Below are positions 20,901-35,900 of a stretch of 64,000 bases of DNA, piece after piece (positions within the stretch are counted from its first letter, which is position 1; each line of letters begins with the position of its first letter). Position numbers and translations under genes: made by a program. The stretch is from Mycteria americana (taxonomy: Eukaryota > Chordata > Aves > Ciconiiformes > Ciconiidae), in the NCBI RefSeq assembly GCF_035582795.1, contig NC_134390.1, positions 1,689,560-1,753,559 of the forward strand, read 5' to 3'. The notes under the pieces are model-generated. The model worked only from the letters and a program-made list of their open reading frames with translations, did not search any database and was not told the origin of the DNA.

Positions 20901-23900
20901 AAGATACTGATGGCATTTGGTTGGCTAAATGCAGGGCTGCTTGCAGTGCTGTTTGTGTCTGTGAAAGGAGAAGGGTGTTGCTGAAAAGTTTGCTTCAGAT
21001 GACTCCTTACTGTGTCTCTAAGCTGGAGAAAAGCATGTATATTCCTGTGGTGTGTCCTCAAGAGCTACAGTCCTGGTTTCATAACAGAGCCTTTGGCAGC
21101 AGTATTGGCTCAAGATACTCTCACCTCTTAGCACCTTGCTCTTTTCCATCTTGGAGAGCGCAGGCGCCTCAGCTATGCATTTTGTAAAGCTGTGAACTTT
21201 GGCAAACTGCAGAAGGCAATTGATTAAACTTTTAGGAATGTAGGCTGTGTTTCTTAAAAAAATACTGAACCATTTAAGTCATTTTATGAGCAGTGAAAGC
21301 ATTTGTAGGCAACCAAATTAGAAATTATTTTGATACAGTTCTTTAAGCTTTTGTGGCAATCCTGAAAAAAAATACTGAACAACACAAGACTCCAGCCTGT
21401 CTTGTGCTAGCAAAAAGTAGATCTCATAATAGTAGAGTGCTCGTGTAAATGTTTTTTGAGACTGAGACCTGTATTTATTCTTAGGGCAGAAACTTTTAAG
21501 TGATCCCTTGTGGATTAAAAACCAGAACAATTCTTATTGTAATTGGAATGAAAACCTCCATACTTACGCAGTTTTGGATTGGAAGTTGCTACAGTGAAAA
21601 GGGGGAAGTATTGTTATTTTCGGTCACAGGCAGGAAGCCGAGATGCACAGAGGTGAGGTGAGTTGCTCAGTCACACAAACCGGCAGCAGAGCCAGGCACA
21701 GATCTGAAACCTTTTGACACTCAGCCCTCTGCTGCCTAGATGAGGGTGCATTATCACTTACAAAGGAACAGACTTTGAAATAGGCAGTCTGATAACTAGT
21801 AAATGGATGTCTGTACAGTGTGCTGGGAGTTTGCATCTTCTTCTACATGTTCAGGTAGTCTGAAGTTTAGCTATGACAGTGATAGTATGTTTCAATTGAA
21901 CACATACTGATATAAACCAACAGTATCTGTGGAATTTCTCCTCTCTGCTTTAAATTCTTGAGTCCCTCTTGAAAATGTCCTGAATTTTAAAAGTCGTATG
22001 GTGCAGAAAAAAGTCAATTATTGAGTCCTAAACAGGGAGAATCATGGATGAAGACAAAGCAAATGAGTCAGATATAAATAATCCTATTATGTCTTGGCTG
22101 CAGCCACACCTAGAAACCTTGAACAAACATTGCTGTTCTGTTTAGTTATTCCTGCGTTTGATACACTTTACTTGTTAAGTCCTGTTTTAAAATTGCAGCA
22201 TGTAAAAATTGTGTAGGGCTAGTCACCATTAGTGTTAAAGACTTAGGAACGTTGTTTTAGTAATTTTGACCAGAGACATGGATGCCTGTGCTAGAGCATA
22301 TTTAATTTGCTCTCATATTTCCCCAAAATCAGAAAAATACAAAACCTTGGAGTTGCCTTGGAAGGCTTTCAAGGCGATTCTTTTTGCAGTAGGCCTTTAA
22401 AAAAAATGTCTGGCTAGAACAGCAAACAGGAAGATGTAATTACCCTTTGGCTTTTGTGTATCAAAACGTTGTTCATTGTACAAAGCTTTGGTAAAACACT
22501 TTTAGTAGTGTTATAGGTTATAGCATGGAAGCCATAAAGAAAAGCATTTGGATCTAGCAAACCCATGCTTGATGTATCATGATTACTGTCATGTATCTTA
22601 CTAGGTAATTACTCACCTAATAGCACGTGTCTCTTTCTTCCCTCTTTCATGGTGGATAAGCTGATTTTTAATAAATCTGAACGAAGCTATTTTTCAGATG
22701 AGACTTACAGAAAAAAGAAAAGCTGGACCTTTCTTCTCCCTCCCCCCTCTGATTCTAATTCTTCTGTTGTAGGTCCCATAGAGGGGGGCCTGAATTCTTG
22801 TCTGTTAAGTGTGGCTGTCAGTAATTCCAAGGGTTTTTTAACAGGGGTTAGGGTTTGTTTTTTGGTTCTTATCCAAACATGTACCATTTGCTTTGCATTG
22901 TTCTTTTGTACTGACTGCCATCCTTTGGGCTTTGTATGTGGCCTATGAAATGTGATCCTCTGGCTCAGAAGAGTTGTAGAGATTTGTCTTATGCATGCTT
23001 ACCTGCAGTAATCCTTCTCGGTGTTGCAGTGTGACAGCTCATGATATTCAACCTGTTCATTTCCCTGGGATGAGAAGGTAATTTCTTGTGTTGAACCTGA
23101 TGGGGAAAGCCAAATAGAAATGAAGGTTCATGTACTGGCAGCTCTTCAGGGGCTTATTTATGGCGGCTCACTCTCATCTACACTGAGTCTGTAGCAAAGG
23201 TGACGCTTCTTGTTTCGCATTCTAGAGATTTAAACGGATTCAGCAAAGCAACGAGGGAGGGGGGCATGAAGGTAGATGATGGTGACAGAGTTCTCCATGC
23301 CGTGCAGGATGCCATAACTTGGCCTCTTCTCTTAGGAAAATAATTACTTCTTATGTTCTCTTGTTTAAAATTACAGAATACCTTCCTGTGAACAATAAAA
23401 TGGTGTGAAAGACACAGACATGTTGTATGGCACTGCAGGCACACTCCTCTTCCAGCAGAGACAGAACTATTTGGGCAGAAGGATAAAAGGAAAGACTTGG
23501 CATGGAGAACTGGGGAAGGAGTAAATAGTTTTCTATTAGAATTGAGTTTGGCTTCAGGTTATGAAAGATCTGGCACCAGTACAGCTTAGAGCATGTTTGC
23601 TACTTTCTATTGCTCTTGCCGTGCAAAGTGACAACCTCTCAGTTGTGCTGGTACAGCTGCTCATGGGTCTGTCTTGGGATCTGGATTGAGGAGCTGACAG
23701 GCTTAAAAAAATTCACAGTATTGCTGTTGAATACTTGACATCACGAGAGGATAGCCTGCAGAATAGTCCAAGAAAGGAAGAATGAAAGGAACTAGTGGAG
23801 GGGAGAGATCTGGGAGATGCAAGAGCTGTTTTTTTCTGTAATTCTGCTATCAAGAATAGCTGTTTAAGAATAGCTTGAATTTTCTGTGGGCGAAATGTGA

Positions 23901-26900
23901 CAAAAAGTCTCCGAGAGTTATTGTCACGTTGGGGTAAGCTAGCAGTGGTTGGATTGTTTCCACATTTTGAAGGGATTGTTTGAAGCTGTTTCATAGATTC
24001 CTAGTTGAAAGGTAGATTTCTGCTCCTTCAGCACATTCTGCCCCAAGCAATTGCAGGCAGCATCTCTCTTCTTAACTCACTAAACCAGTTAATGTTTGAG
24101 CTTTGAACATATTGTCTGCTATTTAAGTGTTACATACTGTTAGATACATAAATGAAAAAGACTGTGCTGGTTGTTCCAGGGAGTTACCTCATGGAGGGGA
24201 AAAGCTGACTTGGGTTTCCTGTGATATCCTTTACTACCTCTGATTGTGCAGGGTGCAAATTCAAAGCCGCCCTGCGTTATCTATGGATGGAGGCACATAT
24301 GAAAAGGAAGAAGGCAGCTAGGCTAGGGCAGCTTGCCAATTGCTTAAAGCCTTTGTTAGAGACTAAAGGAAACCTGCGCCCATTTAGGCACTAGTACAGC
24401 CCCAGGGGCTTTCTTGGCCTCATACGTAAAGAAGATGAAGGCAGCCGCATGGGAATGATTGCACACTTTGGCATGTCAGTCTACATTAGCTCTTTAGGCC
24501 CTGGTGGTTGTGTTTGAATGTGAAGATCTTGTGCTTAATTCTCAGGATTTTCATCCTGTGGGTCTGTCAGTATAGCACTTAACCCATCTGTTGAAACTAA
24601 ACCACGAGGAAAGCATCTTCAGCACAAGACCACTTGCAAAACCAGTCTCTTATTGAACCGCTCGGAGCCCGTATGTGACTTCATTCTGATCACAGGGAAG
24701 GCAATGTCTCCAGTGGTCAGGCTTTGCTGCATTACCTCTGGGAAAGGTGTCTGCCTCTGTGATGACTGGTTTCTCCATATGATAAATTCCTCATTCTCAG
24801 CTTGCTGTGTGCTGAAATAAAAAGGAGAGACAAACTCAAGTATCAAAATAAACATCAATTTTAAACCAGTGCAACCAAGCAAATTAGAAATGGGCACACT
24901 TTCACTCTCAAATCTGTGCTGCTCTGCCATTTCCCTTTCCTCGGCATGAAAAGAAGATTTTGGAGTGATTTATAGCTGTTAGGCCAGTCTCATCAGGACT
25001 GCTAGGTACAATACTGTCTGCTGTAGTTGAGTGGTTGACTTCTGCAGACTGCATTTCTGGGCTAGGGCTTTTTTTTTTCCCTTTAGAGCTTTTAACATGA
25101 AAATCATATCTGTGCACAGCACAATTGATACAGGTATCAAGCTTCAGAGAACTGTGTTGAAGGCATCAGGTTGTGAGCACATCCTGTGTTTGTGGCTTCT
25201 ATGTGTTTGAGTATTTTCGTGGAGATGGCAGCTACCCAAGTGTGACTTTGGACTTTCAGGAGAAATTTTGTTGTGTCTTCCTCCAGCAGAATTGGCTAGG
25301 GCTAGAGGGAACTCCTCTCCAGAGTTTCTTGAATAGAGTCTGAGGTACTACAGCCTACAAGGTATTTTTTATGGATGCTCCAGGTTGGCTGTCACTGAAA
25401 AGGCAGGTCAGCATTGTATTCAGGAGGAAAATCTAAGCTGGGATACCCCAAGGAATTTATTTTGTTTCTGTATTTTTTTGTACGGTACTGTCTTACACTT
25501 CTAGAATGCCCAATGCTTAAGAAGAAATGATCCTGTTGTACAAGGGCTACTGAAGAGAAGTGGTTGCTTTATTTCCCAAACATCGTCATTTCTCTTAAGA
25601 GACTATTATGTAGAATGGCACAAATTTTACTTATATGAAACATATGGAGTCAGCGGACAAGTCTTACTGAACAAATCGAGGGCAGCAATCCAAACCGATG
25701 CCTGTTGTCTACAGTCCTCCTTTTTCAGAGTTTTTGCTTAATCGTAAGCTCTCTATTTGGACTTTAATTCTTTAGTTTCTCTTTCTTGGCAGAATATCTT
25801 GTCTTAAATTATTGCTGTCAACACATCCTTAGCCCTTCCTGCCCCCCCCCCCCCCCCCCCAAATGGTGTAGTACTGTCTGTGGGGCTTCAGATGGCTATA
25901 AAAAGGCCATTATGTTTGTAGTTGAAAGCAAAGCCTGCTGTGAATATAATATTTTATCAAAATGATACAAGCATCTCCCTGTTAATATTATTACATTGAC
26001 ACACTGGTTTTATAAACATTTTAGTGCTCTTTGAAATGGTTGATATCTAGTGATTATGGCTCCATTAGGCATAGTAACAGATGGTTAATATACAAGTACT
26101 TTTATGTTGTCATCTATAGCAGAAATACTGAAATGAAAGGGAATGTTAAATTCTCGTCTCTTCAATGGTAAGGCTGGGAAGTTAGCATGTGCTGTGGTGG
26201 AGGATCTCGTATTAACGTAAGATTGTGTGACCAGGGAGGAAGTAAACTACTATCTGGAATGATGCAGAATAGACTTGAGGAGGATGATGAATCATGCTGG
26301 AGCAAGACAGTAGAGAGCATGGATACTGGAATGGATCGTAAGCCAGTGGAGCAAGACTCCAATTAGGATGATCTTTGGATGGGTAGACCACAGTGTTCTG
26401 TAGAATTTCCCAGTTTTAGAAGAGGTAGGACTCCTGCAGTTACTGAGTTAGAGGGAGAGGCCTGGAAAGTCCCTGCCTTCTTTACCAGCCAAAATAGAGG
26501 TGGAATTAGGCCATGGACATGGGATAACTTTGCCAAGGTCATACTGTGGAGCTGAAGCAGCAGCTTTGCCAAACATCTGCAGTTGCCATATGCACCTGCG
26601 TTCATTTGTGGCTTCCATCACGTTGTTTTCAACAGGCATGGTGTGGAATTGGAGACCTCTGTGTCCCCACAAATGACTCTAAGTGTAATTTAACACCCTC
26701 TGCAGTTCTTAGCTTGCTTTTTCGGGTGATGCTTTTGTTAAGTTTTGTCTTGTTTTGTTGGTTTGGGTTTTTTTCTGGACATTTTAGAGTTGTCTATTCT
26801 TAAATTTTGCTCTGCCCATGCCTAGAGAGCCATTAGCGAGCACTTCAGGGCTTTTTCCTGCGAGAACCAGAGTTCAAAATCTTGGGCTTCTGTTTTAGCT

Positions 26901-29900
26901 GAGTAAGTGGGAGGGCTTACATGTTTTTTTGCATAGTAATAAAAACAGGATAATACTGTTAGAATTAAGTGCTAGTGGGAAATAAAGCAATAAAGATTAG
27001 TTTGTTATTTAAAGTAATTCTGCTTACACCTTTGAGGGAGATTGGCTATTGCTAAGAGAAACTGCACAGTCACCTTTGCTTTAAATTTATTGCAGAATGA
27101 AAAATTAAAATATGATCTCACTCTCATTAAAATTAAGTAATTTATGTCATCATTCAATTAAAAGATTTTTTGGGAGCTTTTGGCAAGTCATTCCAGGTTG
27201 CTATTAAGACCTGACCAACCAAGCATCCTTAAATTGGAGGCAATGGGGGCTAGTTCTCTGTTAAGTAACTGAAAGGTAAGGGAGCATCTCAACAAAATAC
27301 CTAACTAGCCAACCCAACCAACCTGAAACTACTGTAAGGCAGCGCTGCCAGCATACTTCTCCTTCATGGAGATTTCTGTCACGAGGTTAGCTAGAGTCAA
27401 AGCACGATTCTGAAGTGTAGTTGAGTATTTTCCTCTTAACGTGCTTGTCTCTCCAGGTACCTAGCTTGAAGATGAGTGTTCTGGATATGCGCGTGCATCA
27501 AAAGTGAGTTTGAAGGGAGCGATTCTAACTTTATCTTCAGCACAAGTTTTTCTCAGCATGCTAACATAACTGTAAGGCCAATGCAGTATTGGTAACCTTT
27601 TGTCTCTGCTTTTCATTAGCTGGCATTATAACAATTAACTGGTGTTACTAGTTTACTGGGAATACATTTTGCTTGTTGTTGCTTTTTTAGACAGCTTGCA
27701 GTCCCCAACCTGTACAGCTATAGCTTGGGTTTTTTCTGTTTTATTCATAATTCCATCTAGGCATCACTGTTTGCAAAAAATCTTTCATCTCTGGCTCTGG
27801 GCTGTACAGAACTGGAGTGGCAAAGGAGACTTGTGTTTTTGTGCTGGCTTCATCATTTTCAGAACATTAATATTTAGTTTAGGCTTTTTAAAGCTTTTAG
27901 CAGATTTGTCAGGCTTTCTTCCCTGTGGTAGTGTATGCGAGGACAACTTGAGAGAGCATTCTGATTAACTTACAATATGGAAAGTGGTTTTATTTATTTT
28001 GATTTATGACTGAAAAACTTTAAAGAAGCTCATCCTGTTCTGTAAGTAACTTTACCATAAACTTAACCATAAAATAGATCCAGCAGTTTTTCCTTTTCTC
28101 TGGCTACAGTCCAGCCAAGCAAATACTGTATCACATCCTAGTAACAGTTTTTCTTGCCCATAAAAACCAGTCTGTATTGTCACTCTCCAGTGAAAACCAC
28201 GGATGCAGCCAGCTGTGCTGTGTGGGGAGTAACAGGTTTCAAAGAAACCCTCAGTGGCACATACTCTGCCACTGCTTGTTTTCTCACTCAGCTCCATCCA
28301 GAGCGAGACACTGGTGCTGAACTTCTGAATCTCAAAGTGATTCTGCCAGGACAGAAATAATTCTGTTCTCAGCTCGAGCCCTGTGTTGCTTTCATGCAAG
28401 CAAGCAGTGCCAACATGGGTGGTTTGGTGACAAGAAAGTGTTCAACTTTCACTTGGTTAGGGGTGAAATGTGGTTATTTACACTGCTGTTCTGTGTTTAG
28501 AAGTTTATATAAATGATATTTCATAAATTTTGACCCATTTTTATGATAAATTTGATCTTGGAGAGATTGCAGCTTGTTAGCGCAAATATGCCATGAAATT
28601 TTTACCCGTTACTAGAAATAAAGTTTCTTCTCTTCCAAATTCAAGATATTTTCTTCAAGTGAAGAGCACACGACAGGAGGGCAGATCTGGTGCAGGTAGG
28701 TTGCCTTTCAGTGCATGAGCTAATTCAGCCTGAAAAACATCTGCAACCAGTTTAGAGATGGATTGGTTTTTTTCACTCTGACTGTGCAGCTGCCTTCAGT
28801 ACCCAAGCTCATAGTTGTTTTGCATTGTGCTCACTAAGTTCTTGATTAGGCCTGTGCAGGAGTTTGTGCTTTTCAGCTGACAGCCCTCTGAGCTGTGACC
28901 GAGTCCCACTTTGACCCTCCTGAAATCTGGTGTTCGTGATTCAAGATGGAAACAACAAAGGGGAAATGCAGCCGGCATTCTGGCCTCTGGCAGAGGCTGG
29001 TTTTGTTTACCAGTTAATGTTTCTTTCCAGTTGGCTAGTGTTTGCTGGGTCAGTCGATCTGTTGTTTAAAAGAATTTGTTTACAGCTAACTCTGTCTTTT
29101 GATACTTTAATGCTGAATTTACCAACAGGACTTTTTCATTTACCTGCTGAAAGCTGTGTCATTTCTAGAGGAACATGTTTGTTTTTCTTCCCTTTTTATT
29201 ATAAATAAACCACAGTGAGTTTATTTCCACTGTATCAAGTGTCTCTGGCCTTCATGGGAACAGAGTGCAGAAGCATCAAAATCAAATGAACAATTTGCAG
29301 AGTAATTGTGTTTAGGTGTTTGCTTATCCAGCAAAGCAGTATTTGCTTGCTGTTCCGATATGCCAGGTGCCAGATGTAAAACTCGCTTCCTTTTTCATTG
29401 ATATTCAGCTCTTGTGTGTAGTTAGAGGGCTGACTCATTAATATTACAAGTGTCATACGTATTGTGTTAGGGCCAGTCCCTATTTTGCAGTCCTCTAAAG
29501 TGGAGACAGTGTTGCTGGAAGCCGTCCAATTTGTTCTTCACCAGGCTTCTGTCAGTGAGATTATTAGGCTTTAATCTGTCTCATGGTGATAGCTTTGCTT
29601 TTCCAGAAGGGAGTTACTTTGTGTGTAGATCAGACCACGCCAGAATTGGTCATTGGCCTGTTGAGAGGATGCCTGCTGTAATGGGAAGAGCTTACCTTCA
29701 GAGAGGAGTGAGTGCTCTCAGATTTCCTGAGCAATTCGGGATACTAAAGCAGCTTTACGGAAACACTGGCCTAGGTAGACCCAGGCTAGGGAGGAATTCA
29801 GATGAGATGTTTTCTCAGCCTGCTTCTCTAGACTGCTGCAGAGATTGTAGTTACTGTGCGAACAAAGCAGCAATTGTCCAAAGCTTCGTGTCATCCTCTG

Positions 29901-32900
29901 TTTTTTGTTTTATTGAGAGCCTCAATTCCCCACTCACTGAGAATTTCAAGCAAGGTGTTTCGGAGTCATTTGTTGTGATTACTCCACTGTTATAGTCTGC
30001 TTTATTTTTCACTAATGAAAAATTAACAAGATAGAAATTTTCTCATGTGGAGTTTGGTTATGTGAATGTTTGACAAGAAAATGTGATCTCAGAAGCAGCT
30101 TTTTAACAAGGTTGCAGTGACAAATTTTGTAATAAAGACACAGTATTTTGGAAGCATATTGTATTGTAAATAGTTCCTGCGTTAATTTGCTGTCAAAGAC
30201 TTACGTTTTCAAACTAAATCACACTGTAACTGCAATATCTTTTTTTAAGCTCTTTTGTTTGCTTTGTTTGCATTCTTTTTCTTTTTGTCAAGCTGCTGAC
30301 TGTGTGCTCTTAAGTAATCCTACTGATTTCTCCATACTTCCTTCCCTCTACAAGCAAGACATTTGAGAATTCAGTTTATTTAAATTGGAAAAGGAAATAT
30401 TGCACCCTTAGAGAGACCACAGTAGGAAAATTCACTGTAAGTAGTAATTGTGGTTTTGGAGATAGCTTGTTGAATAAGATCTTTCTTACTTTTAAGCCTG
30501 TTTGTTTAGGTTCAAGGTCCACGGGTGTCAATGTAGAAAGAATATTTGTCCTCAGGGTTTTGTGAAAATATATTATGACAGTGGTGATGTGCTGATACAA
30601 GGCAAGAAATATCCATGTGTTAGGATCTTGCCATTTTGGAACGACAGAAATATCTGTCTGATACTGCGATATCCTGCATAACAAGGCCAGCAAATTGAGA
30701 TTGACCGTTCCTTCTCTTCATGATAATAGCATGTTTGTTCTACTTAAAGGCAGACAGACCAAGGGCCACTTTGTACCAAAAAATGAATGTCATTCTCTCT
30801 TTAAAGAGCCATTTAGTGTGCAGAATTAGGAGGGATTGATGTGCTGGGAGAGGTGCGTGTTTTCCCTTGAAGCAGTTAAGTTCAGTAACTTTGTGGTGGA
30901 TTTGCAACGTGCAGCTGGATTGTTGAGCTGTGCTATGAGGGTTCTCGCGTTTGCTGTTGTAGTACGTTTTGCCCATTATTTTGATCTTCCACGCAGCTTA
31001 AAGGCTTTCACATGAGAAGGATCTTGCCACATCCTGCTATGCAGCCTCTGAACAAAGTGCTTCTGAAGCAGACGTTGACTCTTCTTTAGCATGCCGAAAG
31101 AGCCCTGAACAGAAGTCATTCCTTGCATGATCTTTCTTGTAAAGAGCATTGCAGCTGACAGAATAATGGGTTTTCTTAGGCTTGCTGGTGACATGCCAAC
31201 ATGGTTTCCTTAGCAGTGAAATTCCTCAAGAAGCCATGGTTGCTGATGTAAACATAACTGAAAGCTTAACACAGCCCGTACTGAGCTCAGGCCGTGCAAT
31301 CTGCTTCTTATGCTGTGCTGTACAGTGCATTTTTCTTCTGCTCTTGCCATTTAAGTCTGGTTTCCCAAGCTTGTAACCAACTTGAATGGGTCGTACTCTT
31401 CAATCCAGAAAAGATGGCCTGGGCTATGCATAGAGGAGCCTGTACAGAATCCTGGGCTTGTACACAGCAAGTATCGTTCCATGGGGCAGCCTCCCATTAA
31501 CTTGAATATAGCTCTGGTTTTGTAGAACTGTGTTTGGGGTGGAGGTGGGGTTGTTTTAAATTACCATGTGCCGAGCAGGTTTAAGGTTAGTTAACTAAGT
31601 GCTTTCGTTCCCACTAGTCAGGCTTAAAATAAATGAATAGCAAAACCAAGAAGTCTCGGAGCTGCTCACTGAGTCTGCCTCCTGTCTTTGTCAGGTACGC
31701 TTCTGGAATTTGGTGGGAGTTTCCGCAAGTCAAATTACTAGTGTTGCACACTAATTTGAGGCTGGGTAAAAGATTAATAATTGTATTGCTTTAACTTTAA
31801 GTAGTGGAATCCTACTATGGTGACTAATACTGTTTAATAGTAACTATCCTAGAGTAAGCTCTTGTTAGTGCTGTAAAATGACTGTGGTTTGTGTTTCAGA
31901 TTTCAGTGCTTTGGGAAAAACAATGTTTTTTTTCTCTCTTGAGCAGCCATCATTTTCTCTGCTGCTTTTTTCTGTAAAACGGGAGTGACATCCTTATGAA
32001 TACACACTTGGTACTACCTCTTTGGGAAAGCCAGGGCAGGAGGCATGTGGGAAAACATGTTGCGATAGATGTCTCACCTCTTTAATTTTGAAAAATTCAT
32101 TCTTGCGATTGATTTTTTTTTTTTTTTTCTTTTTTTTCCGGTCGATTTTTGTTTGGGGAGTGATCTTTTAAGTGCTAATGCTTTCATCAAGATATCTTTC
32201 TTTGTTTCATCATGCATAATCGTCGAGCTCATTGCACTATGATTTGGAATAGCATTTTCCCATCTGGAAATATGTAATTAGTGTGCTACCGCGCAGTATG
32301 ACATGATGCCAACTAGGTTAGTGCTCTGTTAACGCTGTGTTTAAAGGAAGGTCAGAGTTGCATTTCCATACCTGAATACTTTGCGTGAGCAGCGCTGTGT
32401 TTGATCAATAGATAGAGGAATAATTGCTCTTAAAGTCTTTCTTATCCCATTCTTGCATCTTATTCAAGAATCTAGAATTTAATTACGAAATGTAACTTCA
32501 GGTACAGTTGGCCTGAAACGGGCTGCATATCCAAAGTGCTTTTCGGGATGGTTTGGCACGGTGTTGCTATGGCGTCAGATTTGGAGGAGACTTACCAGCA
32601 AGGAGTACCTGTGGCAGTTGGCTTATGTTAGAAAAATTGAAGCCTGTTTCAAAAGAATTATTAAATATTGGCATCTGAGAGCCATGAAAGAGTAGGCGAC
32701 AGGAATTGCACACAGGATTAAAACCCATAGGAGCTTCTATTTTAATCTTATGCCAGGTGGATCCACTGTGGTAATATTCTGATGTTTTTGTGTGGCCACA
32801 TCAGCTGCTGAACAAAAGGCTGCAAAAATATGATCAGGTTTCTGTGCGATAAAGCTGAGAGGGAAACAGCCTTGGCGAGGTCCCGTCCTCCCCTGGAACC

Positions 32901-35900
32901 GGGGTGCGGAATAAATGCCAGGGACTGTTTGGTTTCATTGAATATCTTGGACTGGAAACCATGGTGTCACCGATGGCTGTGGGTGGGGTAAAAGCTTCGT
33001 ACGTCTGACTTTAATCAATCACCACATTTGTCAGAGCCCCAGACGGTCACCGAATGCTGTTTACTGCAGGTGGTGGTAAACCCAAGGGAAGATATCATTT
33101 GGCTTTCTAATTGTGGGTGGCTATCTACATGAGTCTCAAGTCTTTTGCAGCAAGATACAGAGTTCTCTTTGGGTGCCTGCATATTTTTGGTTTTCTTTTT
33201 ATTCCTGGGCTAAAAACAGGCTTGATTTGGAAAATCATCTGTCCACGCTGGAGAAAGACCATCTGTCTTGTGGAGAAAGTGCATACTGTTTGGAACAGGC
33301 CAAGACTTTAGGGGTGTGTGATCTTTTGTAGTTGGGCTGGACGGACAACTCCTAGGAGAAGGTTATCAGCACTCACTGTTCTAATAATTCCATTTCTACC
33401 TTAAGGAAGACGATGATATACCTACCTACTGAATAAGTGCTGACTCACAGGGCAGTTACTCTTGCATAAAGTTTATTCATTTCCTGGGAAACTTTTGTTT
33501 TCAGTCTACTGGTAGAGGGCTAGGTCTGTGCGTTTGTGCTGCGGATTAAACACATGTGAATTTCTGCTAGTGTCTGTGACCAGGAAGTTAGTCAGAAAAG
33601 AGTATTCTTCAGGGCAGAATCACTTCATCTGGGTTTTTTAAACGCGTGGGAGCTGTCTGCTTTACTCAGCTCAGACTGTGAGTATAGCTGCTTCTTACGT
33701 ACGTGTATGTGACACTTTCTGTTTCTCCTCATTTAAGTGCATCGTTCTGATGCAGGACTAGCATTATAAACACTGTTAAGCACTCCTACATCTAAATCCA
33801 CATTCTTCTCATTGACTACTTATTACAAATAGATGAAAAAGTTTCTCTTTAATAGATTTTGTAAAATCCTATTTGTGACAAAGCCTTGGTTTTGCGCCCT
33901 TTATAGCATTCAGAAGGGAAAATGCATTTTTTCCCCATGACAAGTTGTAGCTATTTAAAAGATTCCCCCGCCCCAGGATGGGGTTACATGCAAGATTTAT
34001 TATTTGTATATGGGATTAAGCTATTTATGTGCATGTGCTGGTTTTATGGGTAACATGTAAAATGTATATGGCTGTACTTTGCAACATAATATCTTGTATA
34101 AAGTTTACTTCAGTGATTGTATTTTGCAGATGTTTGTTAGAGGCAGTGAGCAGAGCCTGTGTTTAGTAGGGTTATCAGGGTTAACAGAACTTAGTGATGT
34201 ATTTAAAAGTTTTAAGGGGTTATCTTCAAGAGTTTTTGGAACCTTTTTAAAAACATTTTACCTTTTGTAAAGGTAGATGTTACCCGTGCATTGATAGTGT
34301 GATTTGAGTTGCTGATGCACAAGCGCATCCTGCATCCTTTTGGCACAGGTAAGGATTTGAAAGGCAAAGTATTCCTGGTTTCTGGCCTTTTAGTTCTTAC
34401 ATACAAATGAACTAGAGGTATGGCTTGAAGTTTGGCTTCATAGTCATTTGAGCAACTTACCTGGGGAAGTCCTTTAAAGAAACTAACCGCTGAGAGTACC
34501 AGGGTCACGTTGGTGTTGTGTAAACCATGCACGCAGTCACATGTAAGAATGTTCTCATGTCTGCTGCAAAGAGAAGAATCAACAAGAGTGTAGTACATCT
34601 AGAAGAGGCTCTTTTATTTACTGTGGTAGGCTTACAAGCATTTATCAGTGTCCCAGTCTTGTGAAACCTGTGAGAACTCATTTTGCTGACCCTGGGTAGT
34701 GCCATTTTCAGCAGAGATGGTAATGATAAGTTACCATCTGTGTCTTTGTCTTTTTTGGTGGGGAAGGGAGGGTCTTCAGCTGAAGTTGATCCAGTGACAC
34801 CTCCTTTTCATTGGTCACCCCCTGCCCATGCACACAAAGCAAGCTGAACTCTGTCCTTCGCTCACCCAGTTTGGTGATGCGTCACGTATGGCATCTAAGA
34901 TTACTGCTCGTAATACATGGGCCCAGACAGGTGAATTGAGGACAGTGGATCATCTGGAACTCTGAAATGCTGTTGTAGGATAAAGAGATTCTTCAGTATA
35001 GTTTCAGTAGGTGGATTTATTGTTTGAAGGTAAAACAACAAAAAAAATTAAAAAGGCTTAAGGCACATAGTAAGTGACTTGTGGTACAGTGCACCTTTTG
35101 ACCTTAAAGGACACAGAGCCAGACCTCTGCAGTGTGGAAGTCTGACAACGACCACGTACGCAGGGTAGAGCATGCCACAAAAACCTAATCTTGAATTGCA
35201 TTCTTTTGAAATAATAAATGTTGAGATTAAAATAGTTTTAATTTGGTAAAGCAACATTCATAAGCCTTTAGAAAAGATTTTTGAAACTGTGGAACAGAGT
35301 CCCCACAGTGCTGGAGCCAAGTAGACTTGTACTGTGTATATAAATTAATCTGGAGCTGATCTGTCTGTGAAACTTTTAGTACTGAAACTGTAGCAGTATA
35401 ATGCTTGTGCTTAACAAACACAGCTTTGTAAGACTTGCTGTTTTTTTCAGTAGCCTATTCATGTTCTTAATGGGAACAGAATGGTGCTGTTAAAGGGAAA
35501 CTGCAAAGCACAAACCTGTTCTGTTTGGTTTTCTTACTGTTTGGTTTTTGGGGTGGTTTTTTTTTTTTTTTTGGTGGAGGGGTGACATATGGAGTGAGTA
35601 AGGCTTTATTTCTTTCAAGAAACCAGTGACTTTTTTCTGGAAGAGTGTCTAGTTTGCAGACCTTGGTATTGTCTTCAAGGAGGAAACCTGATATACAGCT
35701 TCACCAGAAGGAAGGAGGAGGGAATCTTTGAAGCTGCATCGTCATTTGGCCTCAAACAGAAACAGGCAATTGTCTAAACTTGTTTCAAACATAGTTTTTG
35801 TGCTGAAGTTATAGCCAAAGAGTGTTACGAGTGCAAGACCATTTAACAGGTAGAGTCTGTTTGAACACACAGCCTTAGAAAAAAGGTTTAAATCTTATCT

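Noticed and set aside
29531..29995. 154-codon open frame on the plus strand in DIP2B intron 1
   Set aside because: The sequence resembles no known family and there is no acceptor in the phase of exon 1. Treated as chance.
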